NCBI GenBank assembly: GCA_903894655.1
Contig: CAITQY010000220.1
Coordinates: 1-6,871 of the forward strand
DNA from: an uncultured Gemmatimonadota bacterium
GTDB lineage: Bacteria > Gemmatimonadota > Gemmatimonadetes > Gemmatimonadales > Gemmatimonadaceae
Direction: 5' to 3'
Length of the DNA stretch: 6,871 bases
The notes below the pieces were generated by a model. That model was not told the origin of the DNA. It worked only from the letters and a program-made list of their open reading frames with translations, and searched no databases. Numbering within the stretch: position 1 is the stretch's first letter; every line of letters starts with the position of its first letter. Below are positions 1 through 5,360 of the stretch, piece by piece. The position numbers and the translations under genes were made by a program.

Positions 1-110
1 CCGGACCAGCGCATCGCCACCAGCACGTCGGCGTCGGTGGCGGGGACGAGGGTCAGCTCGCGGACGGAAAGCTGCTGGGGCTGTTCAAAAACGACGGCAG
101 TGGTCTTCAC
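1..110 (-). CDS. bchC: Bacteriochlorophyllide a dehydrogenase BchC, 5' end only (cut by left edge)
   Basis: The first 36 codons of a minus-strand gene are visible; the rest lies beyond position 1. The peptide begins VKTTAVVFEQPQQLSVREL and continues to MRWSG. It matches the N-terminus of BchC, a zinc-dependent medium-chain alcohol dehydrogenase-type enzyme, where a short beta strand (AVVFE-P) is followed by a V-WSG segment leading into the ISTGTE motif just outside the window. BchC oxidises the 3-hydroxyethyl group of the chlorin/bacteriochlorin precursor to the 3-acetyl group of bacteriochlorophyll a. The GTG at 110 is chosen because homology starts there. An in-frame ATG at 149 would add 13 residues but lies inside the operator. 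No clear Shine-Dalgarno sequence precedes either start. The gene lies downstream of crtF on the same strand, 105 bp away, as in the proteobacterial crtEF-bchCXYZ-puf superoperon, and has its own operator-bearing promoter. Confidence 0.85.
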   Translation of the reverse strand, partial: MKTTAVVFEQPQQLSVRELTLVPATDADVLVAMRWS

Positions 111-114
111 GAGG

Positions 115-132
115 TGTAACGTGATGTTGACA
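115..132. promoter_or_regulatory. Canonical PpsR/CrtJ-type operator upstream of bchC
   Basis: The sequence TGTAACGTGATGTTGACA is an exact TGT-N12-ACA palindrome, the consensus bound by PpsR (CrtJ), the aerobic repressor of photosynthesis genes in purple bacteria. It ends 5 bp upstream of the bchC start codon, so a bound repressor would cover the -10/start region. The motif match is seen directly. The identity of the binding protein is inferred, because no ppsR gene is in the window. Confidence 0.7.
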
Positions 133-146
133 CCCGAGACTGTCAA
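118..146 (-). promoter_or_regulatory. Candidate sigma70-type promoter of bchC
   Basis: The minus strand has a perfect -35 hexamer, TTGACA, at 146-141, inside the second operator. Seventeen bp on is a poor -10, CACGTT, at 123-118. If this spacing is used, transcription would begin within a base or two of the GTG at 110, giving an almost leaderless message; this would fit the missing Shine-Dalgarno sequence. The -35 is convincing and the -10 is weak. Confidence 0.35.
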
Positions 147-149
147 CAT
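124..149. repeat. Perfect 9-bp inverted repeat formed by the facing operator half-sites
   Basis: ATGTTGACA at 124-132 and TGTCAACAT at 141-149 are perfect reverse complements separated by 8 bp. No T-run follows on either strand, so this is not an intrinsic terminator. It is best read as the inner half-sites of two adjacent PpsR sites. It could instead be the operator of a different dimeric regulator. Confidence 0.75.
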
Positions 150-158
150 TGGATGAGT
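141..158. promoter_or_regulatory. Second, degenerate PpsR-type site upstream of bchC
   Basis: TGTCAACATTGGATGAGT begins exactly 8 bp after the canonical site. It has a strong left half (TGTCAAC) and a degenerate right half (AGT instead of ACA). In Rhodobacter capsulatus the bchC promoter is known to carry two CrtJ palindromes 8 bp apart that are bound cooperatively, one over the -35 and one over the -10. The spacing here fits that pattern. The degenerate half makes this site less certain than its partner. Confidence 0.5.
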
Positions 159-215
159 GGAATTGTCGGGATTGGCGCTGAAGCGCACCCGCGACACCGG
201 AAGGTCGTGCCGCCG

Positions 216-1451
216 TCAGGCCTCGGCGACGATCAGACCGGTCTGAATCGGAAAGCGCGTAGAGATTTCGCGGCTGCGCCGGAAGCCGGCCGCCTGCAGC
301 ATCTGATGGAGCTCGGAAGCCCGCCGGGCGCGCCCTTTCCCCATCGCCATTAGATAGAAGGAGAAGTAGGCGTCGCCGACCGTTTCGGCGCCGCGGACGC
401 CGGCCATCGCTTCGGCGATCAGCAGCACGCCGCCGCTGGGAAGCGCGGCCCGGACCCGTTTGAGCAGCCGCAGCACGGACTCGTCATCGTGGTCGAGCAG
501 CACCCGGACCAGTGAAATCACGTCGGCGCCGGTGGGGAGCGCATCGGCGTGAAAGTTGCCCCCGTGGCAGTCCACGCGATCGGCGAAACCCGCCTGGCTG
601 AGGCGCGCCTTCGCGCGGACGGCCACGGCCGGCAAGTCGAACAAACGCAGCTGCAGGTGGGCGTGTCGGTGTCCGACGAGTGACAGGAACACCCCCTCGC
701 CACCGCCGACGTCGAGCAGGCATGAATGCTTCGACAGGTCATAGGCATCGAGCACGTCGTGGGCGACGGGCGGGAGCGTATCGGCCATGATCTCCGAGTA
801 CGCCGCAACTCTGGCCCCGTCGATCTGCTGCGGCCGCGGTGCGTCGGCGTACGACCAGTAGCGCGAGAGCTCTGTCCGGAAATCGGCGCCCTGCCGGAGG
901 AGCGCCACGGGATCGCTGAGGTCCTGATAGGCCATCCGGTGATGTCGAATCAGGGCCAGCACCCCGGTGTTCCCGACCAGCGGGGCCCCCAACGCCCCAA
1001 GGGCGTAGCGCCCATGGCGTCGCTTCATCAGGAGGCGGAGCGACACCGCCGCAAGGAGCAGCCGCTCGGTACTGGCCCGGGACAGGTTGGTGTACTCGGC
1101 AATCTCGTCCAGCGTACGGGCACCGCCGGCGAGGTACTCGAACAGGTTGAGTTCGACGCAGGCGAGCAGGGTTTGGGTGTACACAAACCCTGACACGATA
1201 TCGAACAGGGCCCGGGATCGCCGCATGGTCACCGCTCGTGTGAGCGGGAATCGCGCGCTCCATCGCTGAAACTTGTCGGTGGCCACGAGGGCGTTCCACC
1301 GGTCACGGATGCGCTCGTGCCAAGCGGAGGGGGGCGCGATGGCCGCAGCGCCGAGTCCTTGGGCGGGCTGGGCTGCGTTGGGCGTGTTGGCGCGCTCAGT
1401 CGCCACGGCCGGGACTTGGGGGGCCGTCAGGGCATGCTCGGGAGGGTTCAC
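216..1451 (-). CDS. crtF: Carotenoid O-methyltransferase CrtF (hydroxyneurosporene/demethylspheroidene type)
   Basis: CrtF transfers a methyl group from S-adenosylmethionine to the C-1 hydroxyl of linear carotenoids, giving the methoxy groups of spheroidene- and spirilloxanthin-type pigments. The product is 411 residues from GTG 1451. Residues 1-44 are Ala/Pro-rich and poorly conserved. The CrtF-typical segment FQRWSARFPLTR follows. Then come the dimerisation helices (about 81-107, ALFDIVSGFVYTQTLLACVE), a winged-helix region (about 113-144), the SAM motif I LLDVGGGEG (245-253) and LFDLPAV (about 270-276). The catalytic His of the plant-type HDW motif is replaced by Leu in RVLLDHDDE (about 316-324). 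An upstream in-frame ATG at 1523 would give 435 residues. It is rejected because that extension would run through the operator and has no homology feel; GTG 1406 is a third option. BchU, a chlorosome-pigment methyltransferase, is the closest alternative but does not fit a purple-type cluster. bchC follows on the same strand. Confidence 0.85.
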   Translation of the reverse strand: MNPPEHALTAPQVPAVATERANTPNAAQPAQGLGAAAIAPPSAWHERIRDRWNALVATDKFQRWSARFPLTRAVTMRRSRALFDIVSGFVYTQTLLACVELNLFEYLAGGARTLDEIAEYTNLSRASTERLLLAAVSLRLLMKRRHGRYALGALGAPLVGNTGVLALIRHHRMAYQDLSDPVALLRQGADFRTELSRYWSYADAPRPQQIDGARVAAYSEIMADTLPPVAHDVLDAYDLSKHSCLLDVGGGEGVFLSLVGHRHAHLQLRLFDLPAVAVRAKARLSQAGFADRVDCHGGNFHADALPTGADVISLVRVLLDHDDESVLRLLKRVRAALPSGGVLLIAEAMAGVRGAETVGDAYFSFYLMAMGKGRARRASELHQMLQAAGFRRSREISTRFPIQTGLIVAEA

Positions 1452-1457
1452 GGGCCG

Positions 1458-1486
1458 ACGATAAGCAGAGAAAACGGGAGTGTCAA
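1458..1486 (-). promoter_or_regulatory. Candidate sigma70-type promoter of crtF
   Basis: On the minus strand, TTGACA (1486-1481, perfect -35) is followed after exactly 17 bp by TATCGT (1463-1458, 4 of 6 matches to TATAAT). The predicted +1 is at about 1451, which is the proposed GTG start of crtF, so the transcript may be leaderless. No Shine-Dalgarno sequence precedes this GTG. The -35 lies inside the canonical PpsR-type site, so a bound repressor would block it. Confidence 0.55.
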
Positions 1487-1498
1487 GAAAAGTGTACA
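1481..1498. promoter_or_regulatory. Canonical PpsR/CrtJ-type operator on the crtF side of the divergent region
   Basis: TGTCAAGAAAAGTGTACA is an exact TGT-N12-ACA match, with the preferred TGTCA left end. It covers the -35 of the crtF promoter. The regulator itself is inferred from the known role of this motif in front of bch and crt genes of purple bacteria. Confidence 0.7.
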
Positions 1499-1506
1499 CA
1501 TTAAGG

Positions 1507-1524
1507 TGTACAGCTCTTGCCACC
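1507..1524. promoter_or_regulatory. Second PpsR-type site, one mismatch, on the bchI side
   Basis: TGTACAGCTCTTGCCACC starts 8 bp after the first site and matches TGT-N12-ACA except for the last base (ACC). It overlaps the candidate -35 of bchI (1517-1522). The inner halves of the two sites form TGTACA-N8-TGTACA, an inverted repeat, with the same geometry as the pair in front of bchC. Confidence 0.55.
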
Positions 1525-1545
1525 CCGACGCCCTGATTCTAACGT
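1517..1545 (+). promoter_or_regulatory. Candidate promoter of the bchI-bchD-puhE operon
   Basis: TTGCCA (1517-1522, 5 of 6 matches to the -35 consensus) is followed after 17 bp by TAACGT (1540-1545), a weak -10 with 3 of 6 matches. Use of this promoter would give a leader of about 50 nt before the bchI ATG. Its overlap with the second PpsR-type site is the main support. The -10 alone would not be convincing. Confidence 0.3.
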
Positions 1546-1559
1546 CGTCAACGGTGGAT

Positions 1560-1576
1560 TGGCCAAGACGAGGCCA
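1560..1576 (+). other. Small hairpin in the bchI leader
   Basis: TGGCC (1560-1564) and GGCCA (1572-1576) can pair around a 7-nt loop. CGGTGG (1552-1557) and CCACCG (1574-1579) offer a competing, longer-loop pairing. Both lie in the transcribed leader about 25 bp before the bchI start. The stems are short for such GC-rich DNA and may be chance. There is no T-run, so no terminator is proposed. Confidence 0.15.
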
Positions 1577-1600
1577 CCGCCCGAACCTTTGTGAGCCCGC

Positions 1601-2644
1601 ATGCGACCGGTATTTCCGTTCAGCGCGATCGTAGGCCAGGATGAAATGAAACTGGCGCTGTTGCTGGTGGCCGTCGACCCCTCGATCGGTGGGGTCATGG
1701 TCTTTGGCGACCGCGGCACCGGCAAGTCCACGGCCGTTCGCGCGCTGGCTGGGCTGTTACCCCCCATGAAGGTGGTGGCGGGCTGTCGCTATGGCTGTGA
1801 CCCGCAGGCCGAGGGAGCGCGCTGCGACGAATGTCGCGCCCGGGCCGAGGCCGGTGTACACGCCAAGTCGGTGCTGGCGCCCGTGCCCGTCGTCGATCTT
1901 CCGCTGGGCGCCACAGAAGACCGCGTGGTCGGGGCCCTCGACCTTGAAAAGGCATTGACCACCGGCGAGAAGGCATTCGAGCCCGGCCTCCTGGCGCGCG
2001 CCCATCGCGGGTTCCTGTATGTCGACGAAGTCAACCTGCTCGAGGATCACCTCGTCGACCTGCTGCTCGACGCGGCGGCCACCGGCGAGAACGTGGTCGA
2101 ACGTGAAGGGGTGAGCATTCGCCATCCTGCGCGCTTTGTACTGGTGGGCAGCGGAAATCCGGAAGAAGGTGAACTCCGCCCCCAACTGCTCGACCGCTTC
2201 GGTCTCGCGGTCGACGTGCGCACGCCGACGGTCATCGCGACGCGCATTGACGTCATCAAGCGCCGCGACGCGTTCGACCGCGATCCGGTCGCATTCCTGA
2301 CGCACTGGCACAAAGCCGACGCAAAGGTGCGCCGCCATCTCGAGAAGGCGCGCGCGCGACTCGATGCGCTGGTCGTCTCCGACCCGGTGCTCGAACGGGC
2401 GGCGACGCTCTGTTCGCAACTCGGCACCGATGGGCTGCGCGGCGAACTCACGTTGCTCCGCACGTCGCGTGCGATGGCGGCGTACGAGGGCGACGAGGAG
2501 GTGACGCTTGGCCACCTCCGCCGGATCGCGCCGATGGCGCTTCGTCATCGCCTGCGCCGCAATGTGCTCGACGACGCTGGGTCGACGACCCGAGTGGAGC
2601 GCGCCATTGCGGAGCTGTGGGGCGATGTCGTCGGCAGTCGCTGA
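1601..2644 (+). CDS. bchI: Magnesium chelatase ATPase subunit I (BchI)
   Basis: BchI is the AAA+ motor of magnesium chelatase. With BchD it forms a hexamer-based complex that uses ATP to drive insertion of Mg2+ into protoporphyrin IX held by BchH, in the cytoplasm. The 347-residue product has family length. It begins with the conserved PFSAIVGQ block (residues 6-13). It carries Walker A GDRGTGKST (36-44), Walker B FLYVDE (138-143), sensor-1 GSGNPEEGELRPQ (183-195), the arginine-finger region LDRFGL (197-202) and a C-terminal lid with DGLRGELTLLR. A Cys cluster at C62, C66, C75 and C78 sits in the variable loop after Walker A. An in-frame TGA at 1592-1594 rules out any earlier start, so ATG 1601 is the first possible. 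No good Shine-Dalgarno sequence precedes it. It is the first gene of a bchI-bchD-puhE operon, divergent from crtF, and its end overlaps bchD by 20 bp. Confidence 0.96.
   Translation: MRPVFPFSAIVGQDEMKLALLLVAVDPSIGGVMVFGDRGTGKSTAVRALAGLLPPMKVVAGCRYGCDPQAEGARCDECRARAEAGVHAKSVLAPVPVVDLPLGATEDRVVGALDLEKALTTGEKAFEPGLLARAHRGFLYVDEVNLLEDHLVDLLLDAAATGENVVEREGVSIRHPARFVLVGSGNPEEGELRPQLLDRFGLAVDVRTPTVIATRIDVIKRRDAFDRDPVAFLTHWHKADAKVRRHLEKARARLDALVVSDPVLERAATLCSQLGTDGLRGELTLLRTSRAMAAYEGDEEVTLGHLRRIAPMALRHRLRRNVLDDAGSTTRVERAIAELWGDVVGSR
2611..2614 (+). promoter_or_regulatory. Ribosome binding site of bchD
   Basis: GGAG lies 10 nt before ATG 2625, inside the last codons of bchI. It decides for the ATG at 2625 over the in-frame ATG at 2508, which would add 39 non-homologous residues encoded out of frame within bchI. 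Confidence 0.5.
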
Positions 2645-4487
2645 CCTGCCGCGCGGTGGCCCCGCGCTGACGGCGTTGCTTCTGGCGGTCGATGCGCGCG
2701 GACTCGGGGGCGCGATGCTCGAGCATCCGCTGCATGAGCCGGCGCGCGCCTTTTCGTTACTCGTGCAGCGGGTCCTCCCACAGGGGGCCCCGTTGCGACG
2801 CGTCCCCTCGAGCGTGACGCCAGATCGTTTGTATGGCGGCGTCGATCTTGCCGCGACGCTGTCCACCGGGCGCATCGTGGCGGAGCGTGGCGTGCTGGCG
2901 GCAGCCGACGGCGGCGTCATCGTTGTGCCAATGGCCGAACGTCTCTCCATCGCGGCGCGGACGGCCTTGTGCGAAGTGCTCGATCATGCTGAAGTGCAGG
3001 TGGCGCGCGACGGCATCAACGAACAACACGCGGCGCGCATCTGTGCGGTCATCATGGATGAGTCGGTCGACGAGGAGTTGGTGCACGACGCCTTACGCGA
3101 CCGCCTGGCGTTCGTCGTTCGCATGAGCGGTTCGGCTGCTGACGCGTTGCTCGAGGAGACCGATGACCGGGACCTCGCCTCGTGGGAGCGCCAGACGCGC
3201 GACGCGCGACATCGGCTGATGTCGGTGAGCGTGGACGAATCCTGGATCGTCGCGATCTGTGAAACGGCCGACGCGTTCGGTATCGACTCGGTGCGCGCGC
3301 CCTTGATGGCGCTGCGCTGCGCGCGGGCGCACGCCGCGTTGCACGGCCGGCTGATGCTGGTCGAGGCCGATGCCGAAATGGCGGCGGCCCTGGTGCTCGC
3401 GCCACGCGCCACGCGATTGCCGCCGCCGCCCGACGAGCCGGCCAACGAGAACGAGCCACCGGGCGAGCCACCCCCGTCGCCGCCGGAGAACACGCCGCCG
3501 TCGCCGCCCCCGTTGCCTCCAGAACCGCCCGACGCGGAGTCGGACGACGACGCCCCGATGCCGCCATCGAGTAATACGGACGTGTTGCGGGAAGCGGTGA
3601 CGTCGGCCCTGCCACCGGGCCTGCTCGCGCAGCTGCTGGAGAAGGTGAACGGCGGCACGATGCAAGGACGCGTGGGCGCCGAGAAGCAGAACATGATGCG
3701 TGGTCGTCCGCGCGGTGCGCGCACTGGCCTCCCACGCGGCGGCGCGCGATTGCACTTGCTGGAGACGTTACGCGCGGCCGCGCCGTGGCAACGGGCACGA
3801 CTCGCGCAGGCGGCCGCGCCATCGGCGCCGTCATCGCCGTCGCACACGCGGCCGCGCATCAACATCCGTCGCGAAGATTTCCGGATTCGGCGCTTCATCG
3901 AGAAGACCGGCACCACGGTGCTGTTCGTGGTCGACGCCTCGGGGTCTTCGGCTCTCAATCGTTTGTCCGAGGCAAAGGGCGCGGTCGAGATGCTCTTGGC
4001 GGAGAGCTATGCACGTCGCGATCGTGTGAGTCTGATCGCGTTCAGAGGGCAGGGCACTGAGCTGCTCCTGCCGCCAACGCGTGCGCTCGCTCGCGCGAAA
4101 AAGGTGTTGGCCGCGCTGCCCGGCGGCGGCGGGACACCGCTCGCGCATGCCATCGACGCAGCGCTCGAACAAGCGCTCTCTGCCAAACGCGCGGGGAGTG
4201 CGCCGTTGGTGGTGATGCTTACCGATGGTCGCGCCAATATTGCGCGTGACGGGGCGCCGGGCCGTCCGGGTGCCGAGCGCGACGCGCTGCTGGCCAGCGC
4301 CCGCTTTGCGCAGCAGAGTATTCCCGCGATGTTCGTCGACACCTCGGCGCGCGGTGAGCCGGTGGCGCGTCGAGTGGCCGAGGCAATGCGCGCGCGCTAC
4401 GTGTTGCTGCCGGCCGCGAATGCGAAGGCGCTCGGTGGGCTGGTGCGCACCGCGATGAACATGGCCGAAGGAGGCGATCGTGCATGA
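2625..4487 (+). CDS. bchD: Magnesium chelatase subunit D (BchD)
   Basis: BchD is the second AAA-type subunit of magnesium chelatase; it organises the BchI ring and links it to BchH. The 620-residue product shows the three-part family layout. The N-terminal AAA-like domain (about 1-260) lacks a usable Walker A, as is normal for BchD, and keeps the GGVIVVPMAERLS region. A Pro-rich acidic linker (about 265-316) follows. The C-terminal von Willebrand A/integrin-I domain (about 430-610) is introduced by FRIRRFIEKTG. Its metal-ion-dependent adhesion site is intact: D437-A-S439-G-S441, T504 in GGGTPLAHA and D534 in LTDGRAN. The start is ATG 2625, with GGAG upstream and a 20-bp overlap with bchI, so translation is probably coupled. 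The stop overlaps the start of puhE. Long open frames on the opposite strand through this gene are shadows of its codon bias. Confidence 0.95.
   Translation: MSSAVADLPRGGPALTALLLAVDARGLGGAMLEHPLHEPARAFSLLVQRVLPQGAPLRRVPSSVTPDRLYGGVDLAATLSTGRIVAERGVLAAADGGVIVVPMAERLSIAARTALCEVLDHAEVQVARDGINEQHAARICAVIMDESVDEELVHDALRDRLAFVVRMSGSAADALLEETDDRDLASWERQTRDARHRLMSVSVDESWIVAICETADAFGIDSVRAPLMALRCARAHAALHGRLMLVEADAEMAAALVLAPRATRLPPPPDEPANENEPPGEPPPSPPENTPPSPPPLPPEPPDAESDDDAPMPPSSNTDVLREAVTSALPPGLLAQLLEKVNGGTMQGRVGAEKQNMMRGRPRGARTGLPRGGARLHLLETLRAAAPWQRARLAQAAAPSAPSSPSHTRPRINIRREDFRIRRFIEKTGTTVLFVVDASGSSALNRLSEAKGAVEMLLAESYARRDRVSLIAFRGQGTELLLPPTRALARAKKVLAALPGGGGTPLAHAIDAALEQALSAKRAGSAPLVVMLTDGRANIARDGAPGRPGAERDALLASARFAQQSIPAMFVDTSARGEPVARRVAEAMRARYVLLPAANAKALGGLVRTAMNMAEGGDRA
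4468..4474 (+). promoter_or_regulatory. Strong ribosome binding site of puhE
   Basis: AAGGAGG lies 5 nt before the GTG at 4480, inside the end of bchD. It is the best Shine-Dalgarno sequence in the window. It fixes the GTG as the puhE start: the nearby ATG at 4484 is in another frame and stops at once, and the in-frame ATG at 4552 has no such signal. Confidence 0.75.
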
Positions 4488-5352
4488 CACCCCCGTAGTC
4501 CCCCGCACCGCCTGGCCGTGGCAGAGCGTGGTACGGGTGCGTCATCCGTCCATGCTGTACGACACGGACATTGCAACGCGCGAGACCTCGCTGCGGGTCG
4601 CCCTGCGCTCGCTTGTGGTCGTCGTGTTCTTCTGGTGGAGTGCCACCGGCGTCATCTTCGCCCTTGAGCGCAACGAGGCGACGCGCGCGTTGGGCTTGGT
4701 GCTTGCCAGCACGCTCGCCATCTGGGGCGCGTGGCTCTTGTATCTCGAGCGTGACCGCGGAACCGCCTCGGGGGCGCGACGCAGCTTTCTGGGCTCGGCG
4801 TTTCTGTGGACGTGGGTGCAGGTCACCTTTTATGGCGGATGGATCGTCGGTCCGTCCTCGCTCATGGTACCGGTGCCGGCGCAATCACCCAGCTGGGCGT
4901 TCGCGGTGCAGTCGGTGCTGTCGATGCTGTGGTATCAGCTCGCCATGGTCGCGGTGCTGATCGTCACCGGTGTCCTCACGGCCCGTCGGGCCAACCGCGC
5001 CGGGTGGTGGTCACTCGTCCTCTTCTGGGTGACCCATCAGGCGGCCAGTATCAACATCTTCCTCGGCGTCGAGAATCCCGGGCGTGGCTTCTTTCCCGAG
5101 TCGCTCACCTATCTCGAGTCGTACTTCGGTCCGCAGCGAAACAGTGTGCTGCTGCCGATCAGCATCGCGCTGCTGATCGTCTTCACCCTGCGCACGATCC
5201 TTCATGCTCTGCGTGATGCCTCGCCCGTGCGTCGGCAGGGCATGATGTTGCTGTCGGTGCTCGGCGTGCTGGGTGTGCTCGAACTTGCGGTGCTGGGCAT
5301 GCCCGTGACGCTTCCGTTCTGGCAAGCGTTTCTCGATGTCCGCGGCTACTGA
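4480..5352 (+). CDS. puhE: Photosynthetic complex assembly protein PuhE (DUF3623 family)
   Basis: This 290-residue inner-membrane protein belongs to the family called photosynthetic complex assembly protein 2, or PuhE. In Rhodobacter, PuhE affects reaction-centre/LH1 levels and bacteriochlorophyll supply; its biochemical action is not settled. Seven hydrophobic segments are visible at about residues 43-62, 70-89, 104-124, 144-168, 175-196, 221-243 and 255-275. The family signature is clear at 192-222: NIFLGVENP, then YLESYFGPQRNS, followed by LLPISIA, which matches the NLFLGVPN...YL-SYF...N-LFP-S pattern I recall for Rhodobacter PuhE. The first about 40 residues are polar and probably cytoplasmic. 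The GTG start overlaps the bchD stop by 8 bp and has a strong Shine-Dalgarno sequence, so the gene is the third cistron of the bchI-bchD operon. In many proteobacteria bchO follows bchD, while puhE lies with the puh genes; neither bchO nor puhA is seen here. Confidence 0.85.
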   Translation: MHDTPVVPRTAWPWQSVVRVRHPSMLYDTDIATRETSLRVALRSLVVVVFFWWSATGVIFALERNEATRALGLVLASTLAIWGAWLLYLERDRGTASGARRSFLGSAFLWTWVQVTFYGGWIVGPSSLMVPVPAQSPSWAFAVQSVLSMLWYQLAMVAVLIVTGVLTARRANRAGWWSLVLFWVTHQAASINIFLGVENPGRGFFPESLTYLESYFGPQRNSVLLPISIALLIVFTLRTILHALRDASPVRRQGMMLLSVLGVLGVLELAVLGMPVTLPFWQAFLDVRGY

Positions 5353-5360
5353 GGCCGACC

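Noticed and set aside
111..149. 13-residue N-terminal extension of BchC from ATG 149
   Set aside because: The ATG is created by the operator palindrome itself, and BchC homology begins at the GTG at 110.
124..149. Reading the 9-bp inverted repeat as an intrinsic terminator of crtF
   Set aside because: There is no T-run on either strand, the arms are not GC-rich, and it contains operator and -35 sequences.
175..186. GCGCT/AGCGC hairpin just downstream of crtF
   Set aside because: Only a 5-bp stem with a 2-nt loop and no T-run; expected by chance in this composition.
153..353. Plus-strand open frame of 66 codons
   Set aside because: Mostly antisense to the end of crtF; no ribosome binding site and no recognisable protein features.
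1452..1523. 24-residue N-terminal extension of CrtF from ATG 1523
   Set aside because: It would be encoded by the operator and the -35/-10 elements; the GTG at 1451 leaves these non-coding.
2508..2624. 39-residue N-terminal extension of BchD from ATG 2508
   Set aside because: It lies wholly inside bchI in another frame, has no resemblance to BchD, and a GGAG precedes the ATG at 2625.
1757..2950. Long minus-strand open frame (397 codons) antisense to bchI and bchD
   Set aside because: It spans two certain genes in a GC-rich region where antisense frames stay open by codon bias; the translation is Arg/Ala-rich with no domain, and it has no start signals.
2984..3958. Minus-strand open frame (324 codons) antisense to bchD, Ser/Gly-rich
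   Set aside because: Its low-complexity Gly/Ser stretch is just the reverse of the BchD proline/acidic linker; bchD is certain on the other strand.
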